This document shows positions 44,401 through 52,200 of a stretch of 64,000 bases of DNA, in pieces. The stretch spans positions 381,655 through 445,654 of the forward strand of contig VZSF01005563.1 in assembly GCA_013398295.1 (NCBI GenBank), given 5' to 3'. The notes below the pieces were generated by a model that was given only the letters and a program-made list of their open reading frames with translations, did no database searches and was not told the DNA's origin. The position numbers were made by a program, and so were the translations under genes. The stretch is from Chionis minor. Taxonomy: Eukaryota; Chordata; Aves; Charadriiformes; Chionididae. How positions within the stretch are numbered: position 1 is the first letter of the stretch; every line of letters starts with the position of its first letter.

Positions 44401-44459
44401 GTGAAGAAAAGGAGGAAACTTGAAGCACCCACCGACACCGCACGGGGGGAACTCGCCAT
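2380..44459 (-). CDS. BCAR3: Inferred 5' part of BCAR3 (partial), with SAM-domain exons
   Basis: This entry joins three proposed coding exons: 44388-44459, 5781-5900 and 2380-2494. The gene would continue beyond the left edge. The name rests on synteny: in human 1p22.1, BCAR3 lies on the same strand as DNTTIP2 and GCLM, and its 5' end adjoins a tRNA-Arg-TCT gene, as here. BCAR3 is an NSP-family adaptor with an SH2 domain and a Cdc25-like C-terminal domain that binds p130Cas. Neither domain is visible in this window, so they would lie further left. What is seen is a SAM domain, which I do not know from the standard BCAR3 protein. The exons could instead be an alternative N terminus or a separate gene. 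All three exons are phase-compatible (0, 0, then 1 at the 3' end). The SAM exons are secure; the gene name and the link to the CpG-island exon are inference. Confidence 0.45.
2495..5780 (-). other. Intron between the two SAM exons
   Basis: A 3.3-kb GT-AG intron in phase 0. Apart from a MIR-like relic at about 4085-4260 and a short T/G-rich tract near 4648, nothing recognisable was seen. Confidence 0.7.
4085..4260 (+). repeat. MIR-like SINE relic
   Basis: The order of segments follows a MIR consensus in the sense direction. A degraded tRNA-like region is followed by a stretch resembling the core (tctactgccatgaatttact, then a cacttaacc-like stretch), then a CTCAGCAAAATGGATATAAT segment like the MIR CTCAG...AAAATGGGGATAAT motif. 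Strongly diverged; recognised by eye only. Confidence 0.5.
5781..5900 (-). CDS. SAM domain exon A (first half of the domain)
   Basis: This 120-nt exon is flanked by an acceptor (pyrimidine-rich tract then CAG before 5900) and a strong donor (GAG|GTAAGAA after 5781). It reads through 40 codons without a stop, in phase 0 at both ends. After a polar lead-in come [15 protein letters not shown] and EQYDGIE, matching helices 1-2 of a SAM domain: W-L, GL-x-EY, x-F, then a short acidic turn. SAM domains mediate protein-protein association, often as homo- or hetero-oligomers. The next exon in transcription order completes the fold at exactly the right place, so the pair is very unlikely to be chance. 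Confidence 0.82.
8248..8331. repeat. A/C-rich low-complexity tract
   Basis: Runs of A broken by CCC and CCAACC blocks, ending in C-rich sequence. Low-complexity DNA of the kind scattered through bird introns. Confidence 0.8.
10558..10603 (+). repeat. Perfect 23-bp tandem duplication beside a CR1
   Basis: Two identical adjacent 23-bp units beginning ATGTTTGAATGGCAG, at 10558-10580 and 10581-10603. They are followed by an A8 run and then the 5' truncation point of the CR1 copy. Confidence 0.9.
10617..11003 (+). mobile_element. CR1 LINE, 5'-truncated 3' end
   Basis: A sense-orientation CR1 copy holding the last part of ORF2 and the 3' UTR. The frame 10617-10913 stays open and contains [13 protein letters not shown], then [19 protein letters not shown], then [20 protein letters not shown], the typical CR1 ORF2 C terminus. 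After the stop come the 3' UTR (CCCTGCCCATGGCAGGGGGG, then TTGGAACTTGATG) and the terminal ATTCTATGA repeats ending at 11003. CR1 elements usually integrate 5'-truncated and lack a poly-A tail, as seen here. Confidence 0.95.
13214..13276. repeat. AT-rich degenerate tandem repeat
   Basis: Imperfect repeats of the unit ATTATCAAAA with runs of TTAAATTAATTAAT. Low complexity. Confidence 0.7.
13516..15162 (+). mobile_element. CR1 LINE with degraded reverse transcriptase
   Basis: About 1.65 kb of a sense-orientation CR1. It begins within ORF2 (segment [13 protein letters not shown], then [14 protein letters not shown]) and runs through the reverse-transcriptase core, the C-terminal region and the 3' UTR to ATTCTATGA at 15162. 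RT landmarks are visible in order: [14 protein letters not shown] near 14010-14055, GVPQGS near 14184 and FADDTKL near 14271, the catalytic DD-containing motif. The reading frame is broken by in-frame stops (13755-13757, 14169-14171 and 14618-14620) and by frame changes near 14370 and 14625, so this is an inactive relic. The 3' UTR closely resembles the copy at 10617-11003. Confidence 0.95.
13845..14372 (+). pseudogene. Broken CR1 reverse transcriptase frame
   Basis: The fingers and palm part of a CR1 ORF2 reverse transcriptase, split by an in-frame TGA at 14169-14171 just before the GVPQGS motif and running out of frame after about 14370. Upstream residues ([14 protein letters not shown]) match the CR1 equivalent of the RT1-2 region. 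It would copy CR1 RNA at a nicked target if intact; this copy cannot encode a functional enzyme. Confidence 0.85.
18511..18715 (+). repeat. Old CR1-type LINE fragment
   Basis: The segment gtggggaacacgctgccaga, followed by an ACTATAAATGAGTTTAAAAGA stretch, resembles the 3' ORF end of old sauropsid CR1 families (consensus sense: GTGGAAC..CTGCCAGAG...ACTATAAATGGGTTCAAAA). The remainder to about 18715 is too diverged to delimit. Confidence 0.45.
21420..21468 (-). repeat. CR1 3'-end fragment, antisense
   Basis: Reverse complement of the CR1 3' terminus: TTAGAATC, then GGTTGGAAAAGACCTTTAAG, then ATCATCGAGTCCAA. Only the last 50 bp or so of the element are present. Confidence 0.85.
26180..26247. 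repeat. A-run then C/A-rich low-complexity tract
   Basis: A T5A9 stretch followed by CACCCCAACC-type blocks and C-runs up to six. Low complexity. Confidence 0.75.
32954..33027 (-). repeat. CR1 3'-end fragment, antisense
   Basis: Reverse complement of a CR1 3' end: ACAGAATCACAGAATG, then GGGTTGGAAGGGACCTCTAG, then CCTGGTCCAACCCCCCTGCC. Better preserved than the 21.4-kb fragment. Confidence 0.9.
33685..33790 (+). repeat. MIR-like SINE relic
   Basis: A GCTCTGCTCGTGACTGGCAG segment, then GACCGAGTCACTTAACCACG, follow the MIR core (CTCTGCCACTGACT... GACCTTGGGCAAGTCACTTAACC). Diverged; recognised by eye. Confidence 0.45.
33940..34770. other. GC-richer unit of unknown origin with open frames
   Basis: About 0.8 kb, distinctly GC-richer than its surroundings, with long open frames on both strands. 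One on the minus strand has an ATG at 34578-34580 and 148 codons to 34134, with a polar, S/E/P-rich N-terminal half (for example [20 protein letters not shown]). No domain is recognised. A consensus donor (CAG|GTAAGAA) at 34615 and a weaker one (ATAG|GTACT) at 34388 lie on the minus strand, but the intervening acceptor is purine-rich and poor. It could be an unrecognised interspersed repeat, a non-coding exon or a decayed retrocopy. Confidence 0.3.
36540..36662 (-). repeat. MIR-like SINE relic, antisense
   Basis: Contains GGCTTGCCAAGCCATGCTGA, then AGGGTTAGAATTTGGGAACT, then CCTGGCACCCAGTCCATTAC. This follows the reverse complement of a MIR (CTTGCCCAAGG..., GGATTAGAACCCAGG, CTCCCAGTCCAGTGC). 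Confidence 0.5.
38340..38415 (-). repeat. MIR-like SINE relic, antisense
   Basis: GTCACAGAGCATGGCAGTAG, then CACAGCTGGAATAAGAATCC, then AAATCACTAGACCACAG follow the MIR reverse complement (GTCACACAG...GGCAGAGCTGGGATTAGAACCC...CACTAGACCA). Confidence 0.55.
38908..38924. repeat. Poly-A run (17 bp)
   Basis: Uninterrupted run of 17 A bases. No recognisable retroposon body upstream. Confidence 0.9.
39745..39763. repeat. Poly-A run (19 bp)
   Basis: Uninterrupted run of 19 A bases. No recognisable retroposon body adjoins it. Confidence 0.9.
44388..44459 (-). CDS. Possible first coding exon in the CpG island
   Basis: An ATG at 44457-44459 lies in a good context (GGGATGG) and opens 24 codons starting [10 protein letters not shown] and ending GVKR. 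They end at a consensus donor (AGG|GTGAGT, intron GT at 44387-44386) in phase 0, which matches the phase-0 start of the exon at 5900. It lies in a CpG island where the BCAR3 promoter would be expected from human synteny. There is no homology evidence for these residues, and the exon may be wholly or partly 5' UTR. The open frame also extends upstream to a GTG at 44504. It is supported only by splice site, phase and position. Confidence 0.35.
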
Positions 44460-44520
44460 CCCCCCGAACCCGAGCCTGGCGCGCAGGCTCTCTGGGCGGC
44501 GCACAAAAACTCCAACAGGT

Positions 44521-44605
44521 GGCTCCGTGGCGCAATGGATAGCGCATTGGACTTCTAGAGGGTGAAGGGATTCAAAGGTTCCGGGTTCGAGTCCCGGCGG
44601 AGTCG
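44521..44605 (+). tRNA. tRNA-Arg (anticodon TCT), intron-containing
   Basis: Decodes AGA arginine codons. The cloverleaf is complete. The acceptor stem GGCTCCG pairs with CGGAGTC (one G-U) with discriminator G. The D stem is GCGC/GCGC. The anticodon stem TTGGA/TTCAA flanks the loop with TCT at 44554-44556. The T arm contains GGTTCGAGTCC. A 12-nt intron at 44558-44569 begins one base 3' of the anticodon (between positions 37 and 38), the canonical site; removing it gives a 73-nt tRNA before CCA addition. Internal pol III promoter: A box TGGCGCAATGG at 44528-44538 and B box at 44584-44594. It matches the intron-containing vertebrate tRNA-Arg-TCT found beside BCAR3 in human, so it appears to be a positional orthologue. 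Confidence 0.98.
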
Positions 44606-44614
44606 TGTCTTCTC

Positions 44615-44619
44615 TTTTT
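44615..44619 (+). terminator. Pol III terminator (T5) of tRNA-Arg
   Basis: A run of five T bases 10 nt after the tRNA 3' end. Four or more T bases on the non-template strand suffice to stop RNA polymerase III. Confidence 0.85.
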
Positions 44620-47600
44620 CCCCCCCCCCACCCCCTCGCCCTCCCCTCCCGGCTGAAACCTTTATAACCCCCGTCCCGTCCCTCACCTCACCGCCGGACA
44701 AATCCGCTTCACCCGCCGGGCGCTGGTGCTGCCCGGCCGCCGGCTCCCCTCAGCGTGGCGCTCCGGGCCCGCCTCCCGGCGCGCCTGACGGGGCGCGGGG
44801 AAGGCTGGGAGCGGGCGGAGACAACGGCAGCCGGCGCCATCGAGGGCGGCAGCGAACCGCGAAGCTGCGCTCCGACCTCCGCTGGGCCCCGGCGACACCG
44901 AGGTGCTTCACGGCCGGCGAGGAAGGCGGCGGGAGAAGCGCTCCGCCCCGTCCCTCAGGCGGGCAGCTCGCGGCGGGAAGGCGGCAGCTCGCGCGCGGCG
45001 CGTGCCCGAAACCCCCCCAGGAAAGAAAAACCACCGGAGCAAAAACCCTGGAACGGCGGCGGCTGTGGGCGCTCGGTCAGGCCTGCAGCGCCGCCCGCTT
45101 TGCTGCCAAGGCGTCCAGGACCGTCTTCGGAAAGTCAGGCTACTTGAGAACGACTCTTTCCTGAGGCGCCTCCGTGACGGCCGCCATACCCTCCTGCTTA
45201 AAGTCACTTCAAGCAATAAAGCAAAGCCCACGAAATGCAGTAGGCCAAACGAAAGCATTTCACACGTGAATTAATACCGTCTTCTTAACTTACACGGACC
45301 TATAGGCAGAAGATGAAGAGCCATTTTAGTAACAGCAATCAAATTTAAAAAATAAGGTGGTAAACCGCAAAACAGCAGCAGCGCTAAACAAACCTTGATT
45401 TCTGCTCAGGATTGAATAAATTATAAATTCATCTGATTCGTGATTTTAGTCAATCTGTGGGGTTTTGGATAAATTATTTTTAATCCTGCAAGTGTGACTA
45501 CAGCCTCTTTTTCAAACTGTAAGAATATTCAAGAAAAATCCACATAAGTGAAACGAAACACGCCATCAGGAACATTAACGATCACTGGTTTGCTGCACAG
45601 TAACCTACTCAAGAATGCCATCTAGCTATAAAATCTACAGAACTCTTTACAGAAACATCTTTCTCAAAATTTGCAGATAAACCGCAAAACCATCTCCACA
45701 CTAACTTCATAAAAAGCAACTAAATCAAATGATAGAAGACAAGATGTTCCTCCTTGGTCAGTCAACGTCCAAGCATTTCAGTCCAAATACAATTTCCCTT
45801 TCTAATTTTTGTATTTAAGGATAGCTTCATAAAATTCGCCTAGTTCCAAGTAAAAAAAAAAAGTTAATTAAAGGCTACAGTCCTAAAGGAAAAAAAATTG
45901 CAGGTTCAAGGTGCAGGGCATTTCCTAGAGGTAAGCACAGGGATGGCTCTCCTGTGGTACTAGCCGTGTAACAGATTCTAATGTGAATCTGAGTGGAAAA
46001 GTATAGGGACAATTCCACAAAATGTTTGCGTGAAGAGGGTTTTGAGGAAAATGTTACATAGACAACATACTTAAGAGTTTTTCAGAATGCATTAAGAGAA
46101 TCAGGAGGAAAAAAAAATAAAGAATTATAGCAAGCAATATAAATTGGACAGATGCTGCTTGCTACAAATTTATGGAGTAAACCAAAAAAGCAATGTGAAG
46201 GCAAAGAGGCAGTCTAATAATCAATAATAATCCTGCTATCTGACTGGACATGAAGAGCTTCTTTTGCCATGAGGACAGTCAAACAGTGGAGCTCTGGGAG
46301 ATGTGCACTCTCCACCCTTGTATGTCTTCAAGACGTGACTGTATAAAGCTCCTGTGATAAGAGTCAGGAGTTCTTAAAAATTCAGAGATCAAAAATAGTT
46401 CGATCAGATGGAAAACAGCAATGATAAGAAGATACCTTCAGTTTTAAGGAGACTAAGTTGATCGCAGAGAGGAGATTAATGACCCCCAAAGAAGGAAAAA
46501 GGAAGAAGCGTGAACAATGAGAGCATGACAGAGAAAAGTGAGAAGTATTTCACTTCTGTTCCTGAACTAACACACCAGCAACGCCTCACACGCTGTCGGC
46601 CCAATTTCATTATAGCCTTTTGATTGCAACATCTCGGAGATGGACTGTGAACTCACTGGGCTGTACAACCCTTGGATAGTCTCTGCCTAAAGGGCAAGAA
46701 GCAAAAGGAATAGTGGCAAAACCAAGGGGAGCATAAAGAAACAGGAGAAAGGAATTATTACTGTCTGCACAAAACATCCCAGTGACATCCAAAACTGCAA
46801 CAGGTGCATATATAAAAAACCACAACAGGGTACCTACTGCCCTTTAATCTCAGGGAAATCTGTTAATAATGGTTTATGTCAATGAAGGCAAAGTTAGCAA
46901 TTAACACAAATATTTCTGACAGCCATTAAAAGAAAATATTACTTGCATTTATAAGCAGTTTCACAAACTATGCTAGTGTTTCACAAGTAATTTTTTAAAT
47001 GTATTGGAGTATTTTCAGAGAAATCTGATAAACTTGTGCCATCACGTGGTGTATTTTGCTTTTACTCTCTGTGCAGCAACTTAAACCTTATTATCAATTT
47101 CAGTCAAATATAATTGAAAGGTAGAGGAGTCCAAAATACTACCTGCCTATGTTTTTATGAGAATTGGTGTTTAAGAAAAGGTACACTAACTAGTGCCTTA
47201 ACTAAAAGAGGCCAAAGCAGAAGCTCAGGCTGGCTGGCTGGCAAGACAGCAAACACAACCCGCAAGTACCACCCTGCAGCTGGGTGAACACTCCCCAGTA
47301 CATCTCCCGTCTCGTTCACGGAGAGGAACAGGGACACTTGCTGGGCACAGCGTGTGGCAAAACAGAAGACATTAGAAAAATCAAAGGAGTGGAAAGGATA
47401 TAGAATATAAACCAAATCCCTCACTAGCTATGCTGTACACGAAGTAACTTCTGTAACTAGCTATTGCGCAGTGACAGACATTCAGTTGCTGCTTGCTGTG
47501 TAACAGCAAAGCTTGCATTTCTCTTTTAAGGTGTTTCAGAGTTGCACGTTGCTTTTCCAAAGTTGTGCTTGAACATCCGAGGATGCAACAGAATGACAAC

Positions 47601-49117
47601 TACTGTGGTGCCTTGTTTTCTTTCCTGTGTTCAGTAGTAATTTTTTGTGCTTGCATGTCTCATCCAGAGAACAAGACACCATAGTGGTTTTTACTGGCTT
47701 TTTTATCATTTGCGGAGAATAGAAATCTTAGCATATGTATAATTGTATTAGAATAGCATCTGCATATGAGCTGAGACTTGGGGACAGGTGGTTCTACTTG
47801 TATGTGTTCGATACTTCCCAGTGAATTCACTTTGTTTTGCACACCTTTCATCTCCAGGCAGTCACGACTTTTTAAGGAATCTACATCCCTATCGGTCTCT
47901 GATAGCAAAACATTATGGTCGTCATATTCAGCAGAATATAAAAAAACCCCAAAGGATGAGGGGAAAATTTCTTTCAAGCTTCAGCTGGTGATCAATACAT
48001 ACTATGACATTCATTTCATTTTAGCTATTTCCAGCACAAATAGCTAATCCTTAAAGGAACAACTACTCATTCTCAGTAGTAGAAAATTTCATGGTTAAAC
48101 ATTGGTCAAGAGCATCCTTCTTGTCAGCAACCTTTAAAATTCAGTGTTTTTATGACAAGAATACAATCAACACCACTGGTCCTCTGATAATCACTTTGAA
48201 ATCTTTCTCACCCAATCCACCTAAGACAATGTAGTGACAGGTTTTCTTTCTTCTATTACCCGTCTCTTCTGCTACCAAAGGGCAGTAACTGAGTTACACT
48301 AATTGTAACAGCAATATAATAACCAAGTCGTTAAAAACCAACCAAACACCACAACAGTTCTGACAATCACAAAAGGTTATGAACTGTCACTAAAGGGGAA
48401 CCGAGCCGATGACTTCTCTCATTCTATAATGATAGCAGAGGCCTTCCAAACTCTCTCTATTCATTTACCTGAAGAACTATTCCAAGTCAGCTACCAGACC
48501 ACAATCTACACACTAGATAATGGATCCCACTGCCAAGTTATTTTCAGAAAGATCATTAGACAATTATCAAATGGTAAAAATTAATAAAAGCAACATATGA
48601 CTGAACGTTAAAATTTTATATATAAATACGTATTTACATTATTTTATCTATTAAACAATATGCAATCGGTATGTTATTATTTGTTTATATTTTATAATAT
48701 ATATAATTTATATTTTAATATAAAAAATATATAAGCATATGTGTATACGCTGAATTCCAAGACATTCTAAATCCTATTATGGTCAGTGCTGAAATAAACC
48801 CTTCACAACCNACAGACCACAATCCATGAAGCTGGATTTTGTGCTCAGATTTAACAATATGCTTTCATATAATTACCTTCTAACATAGACATTAATTTAA
48901 AATAAAAAATATTTTTAAAATCTAAATAAATTTAAATTTAGATACTCGATAATTTGATAAAGTTCCCTACCAAATCCCCACTGCAAGGAATTTCCTAAAC
49001 CTCAATTTGCAAATGACCTGCAATCTTAAAAAAGAAAAAAAACCACCACAACCAAAACATTCTGTGAAAAGTTTTATAACAAGTAAGTTGTTCCAGCTTG
49101 TTATTTTTCTTCAAGTC
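44620..49117. other. Intergenic region between tRNA-Arg and DNTTIP2
   Basis: The first 570 bp or so are CpG island. From about 45.2 to 48.6 kb the sequence is unique and moderately AT-rich with no recognised gene or repeat; short open frames are unsupported. The part next to 49118 holds the DNTTIP2 3' UTR. No AATAAA is evident on the minus strand close to the stop. A TATAAA variant lies about 40 nt downstream and an ATTAAA at 48714-48719, so the cleavage site is unresolved. Position 48811 is an undetermined base (N). Confidence 0.6.
48607..48735. repeat. Very AT-rich low-complexity stretch
   Basis: Nearly pure A/T with TATATA and ATTTTATAAT blocks. It may lie in or just past the DNTTIP2 3' UTR. 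Confidence 0.7.
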
Positions 49118-49211
49118 TTAATTGTGAAATTTCTTCTTCTTCCGATTCCTCTTCCCTGCTGCAAAAGCTGCTTTTTCACTCAAGATCTCCTGATACTTCT
49201 TTTTATTATAT
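49118..49211 (-). CDS. DNTTIP2: DNTTIP2 exon 7 (C terminus)
   Basis: The final exon with acceptor TTGTTCAG. It reads YNKKKYQEILSEKAAFAAGK, then RNRKKKKFHN and stop TAA at 49118-49120. The lysine-rich tail is a family feature that probably serves nucleolar targeting. Confidence 0.95.
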
Positions 49212-52200
49212 CTGAACAAAATAGATAATTTACTTTTAAGCATGGTAAACCAAAGTTTAGGAAAAGATAACATGGAAAGTACTCTACATATATAATTTGC
49301 CAAACTGAGTTCTCTCATGTTTTCCAAGTCAGACTTCTTTAATTTTATACACTTACGCATAGGTTAAGGGAAATCAACACTTGCATCAATGATAAATTTC
49401 CTTTGGAAGTAAATTCGATTGAAGAAATCATTAATTTTGGCATTACCAGGCAGTTCTTAAATGCATATGCAATCACATTTTGGATGTTTTGCTACAACAC
49501 TGCTACTGCTCATACTGCAGAGACTCATCAACATTGACAATACTATGGACAAATTACACCCATTTTATGCTGCCTTCTCACCAAACTCAATCAACCTTAC
49601 TCTACTCAAGACTGAAAGCTGAGATGAGATTAACACTAAGCAACGAACAGGATATACTTACTGAATATGAGTTGCTAGCTCCTGTAATACAGATTCTTAT
49701 GTATCTGTACAAATTACCGCAATGGATTACTGCACACTGTGCAGTACTGAGGCTTTTAGTTTGGACACTGAAACCTGAAAAGTATATGCACTAACGCGGA
49801 AGTATCTCGCTAAAGCCCTCAGCCACAATATAAATTAACTGATCAAATTTCAAAGACATTAATTTTTGAAAATAGTTTCTAATAAATACCTTATAAATCA
49901 GGGCAAACCAGAAAACTAGTTAAGAAATAGCTATACTAACTTGCCTTCCCAACATTAATAATTAATTTACAAGCCTGACAGCATTAACCTTATAATCCTA
50001 AATCACGTACTACTTCCAAGAGAACATGTCATTATGTGAAAAAAGAAGTGCAGATTAACATCATGGAATAACCAGTATCAAAATGGATCAACTAAGGGAT
50101 ATACTCCAGAAATTGTAGCTTAGGCAGATATTAATTAATCCAATCATATTCTGCTAAGACTTCTAGCGCAATTTTAATTCCTATGATTAGTGGCAGACTG
50201 ACATGCTTATAAAATGAAATCATATCAACTTTCACAGAAAGCACTTTCCTATCAATTATGACAAGAAAAAATAGTCTTTTAACAACAGAAAAGAGCGCAT
50301 GCACAGGCATAGATCACTCAGGGTCCTTGGTTTTTGGTGTAAGCCTGCGTAGACATTTGTATTAGAAGTGAACCAGAATAGGGCTGATACGTTATCTCTT
50401 CAACACTGATGTTATTTTAAGAGTGGCTGCCAATAGCAATGACCCGAGTTGGATAAAACCCTTTTATGAATTTAAAAAAATATGCTGTCTCAGTCTAATT
50501 ATCCCCTGTCCCTTAGATCTTCTCAATGGCAGTGCTGCTGAAGTGCTAAAACAGAGAGAAACTTCTCTTTGAAGTATAAAAAAACCCGTATAAACTGAAT
50601 AAAACCAACAAAAAAAAATTATATAGTTAAAAATACTCTCTTACATAGGATACTAGAATTACAAAACTGTTTTTAAATACCTTCTAAACTCAGAATCCGC
50701 AAGCAGCTCTTCAACAATTGTTCTCTTCCTTTGTTTCTTAGGAATTCGACTATGGTAAAAGTCTATGGGAGAATCAACCACAGTTCCAACCTAGAAAACA
50801 AAAATTAAAACATTCTTACTGTAGGGCAAGATGTTGATTATTTTGCCTTCCCCCCCCCCAGTCCTCAGCAACAAGTGTAAAGACACCTACAGAGAAGATC
50901 AGAATGCTATCTTAAGAAAGTGCAAAATATCAGAAGAATTAAGCAATGTTTTGAATGCAGAGTCACTTTTTGTCTCATTGTTTAGTGTCCAGACGACAGC
51001 CTGAGCTTTAAGACTGTACACTTCTCAACACTGGACTGCTGCATCAATGCATCTTAACTCTTCCCTGTCTCTGCCATTGTGGTGGTTTTGCTACATGGCT
51101 ACACAGCAGATAACCCAGCTCTAATACAAAGGCTTCATCCTGGAATGCATCAGTTTTTCCAACAGGCATATCAGCCAGTTCTGATGATTTGGGTTAGTAC
51201 TGGAGATGGACGGAGTGAAAACAGACCGGCCAGAAACATAAAAGTTCTGCTCAGAGTAAAGTGGTAGTATTTTGAGAAATGAAAACAATTTCTTCAAGCA
51301 TGCTAACTATTCACACGGGTGTAAGTAGATGGAAGCCTATTTCTATAGTTTCTGCAGTAATTATTTTCTTTATGCAAATCACTTCAAAGCTGAGAGCTAC
51401 AGTGGCAGAAATTCTGGCTGATCACAAAGCTAGCTGCCTCTATTCAAACCGTATTAGCTAGTAAAGAAATAAATGCAGTTGTTAAAAAACAGCTAATACT
51501 TTAAAAGAGTAGTGAAAATTTATTCCACTGAGGGCTTACAATACGGATTAAGGCAGATGTTTATTCAATACTATGAGATCAGCTGACATTAAAAAACCCC
51601 AGCATATACACATATGTAATACAGAGTTAAGCAATTGTAAACTGCTTAAAGTGATCAAAATACTTTAATAATTAATCTATGACATTAAAACAACATAGAG
51701 ACTGCCTAAAAAATAGGCAGTGAATAAGAATAGCTGTTCAAAACTTCAGCAGTACTATGCCACCTTCTGCTGCTTCCTTACCTGGAAGTACTTGGGTAGA
51801 CCATCTCTATCATTCTTCTTATAAAAATGCTTAGGGTCCAATGAAGCTCTCATCTTCAAAACTTTAAGATCATTTTTCAGTTCACTTGTGATTTCTGGGG
51901 CTTTCATACCAAACCAACCGTCACCTGTTGTTTTCGCTCGCTCTGCCTACGATGCAATGCCAAGAATAACAGATTTACATTCAGCAGCTAGGACAGGATA
52001 AAGCAGGGAACTCTCCCATCCAAAAGATGGATAGAGCATTTAAAACATAATTCTGTACCTGAAAAAAGTATATTTTATAACCCTTACAATAAGAAGGTCA
52101 TCAGCACTGTATTAATGACAGATCTGTACCATCTGAGCACGTATCTTTCACTTCACTGTTCTGGTGACTAAAAGGATGGCTTTTCACAGGATGATGGCTC

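Larger units (their letters stand above)
44270..45190. promoter_or_regulatory. CpG island, inferred BCAR3 promoter region
   Basis: About 0.9 kb of GC-rich, CpG-dense sequence in an AT-rich neighbourhood. It contains the tRNA-Arg gene, the possible minus-strand first exon and overlapping GC-driven open frames on both strands (for example 44562-45164 plus), which have low-complexity composition and are not taken as genes. In human the corresponding place holds the 5' end of BCAR3 beside the same tRNA gene. The island extends about 0.6 kb to the far side of the tRNA, leaving room for a promoter reading in either direction. Confidence 0.75.

Noticed and set aside
43600..44500. A miR-760 hairpin, which in human lies between BCAR3 and the tRNA-Arg gene
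   Set aside because: I looked for the mature core CGGCTCTGGGTCTGTGGGGA on both strands near the expected place and did not see it. It may be absent or too diverged to see by eye.
44562..45274. Long open frames on both strands in the CpG island (up to 200 codons)
   Set aside because: Composition is Arg/Ala/Pro/Gly-rich as expected from GC-rich DNA. One starts inside the tRNA gene, and none shows a domain or splice logic.
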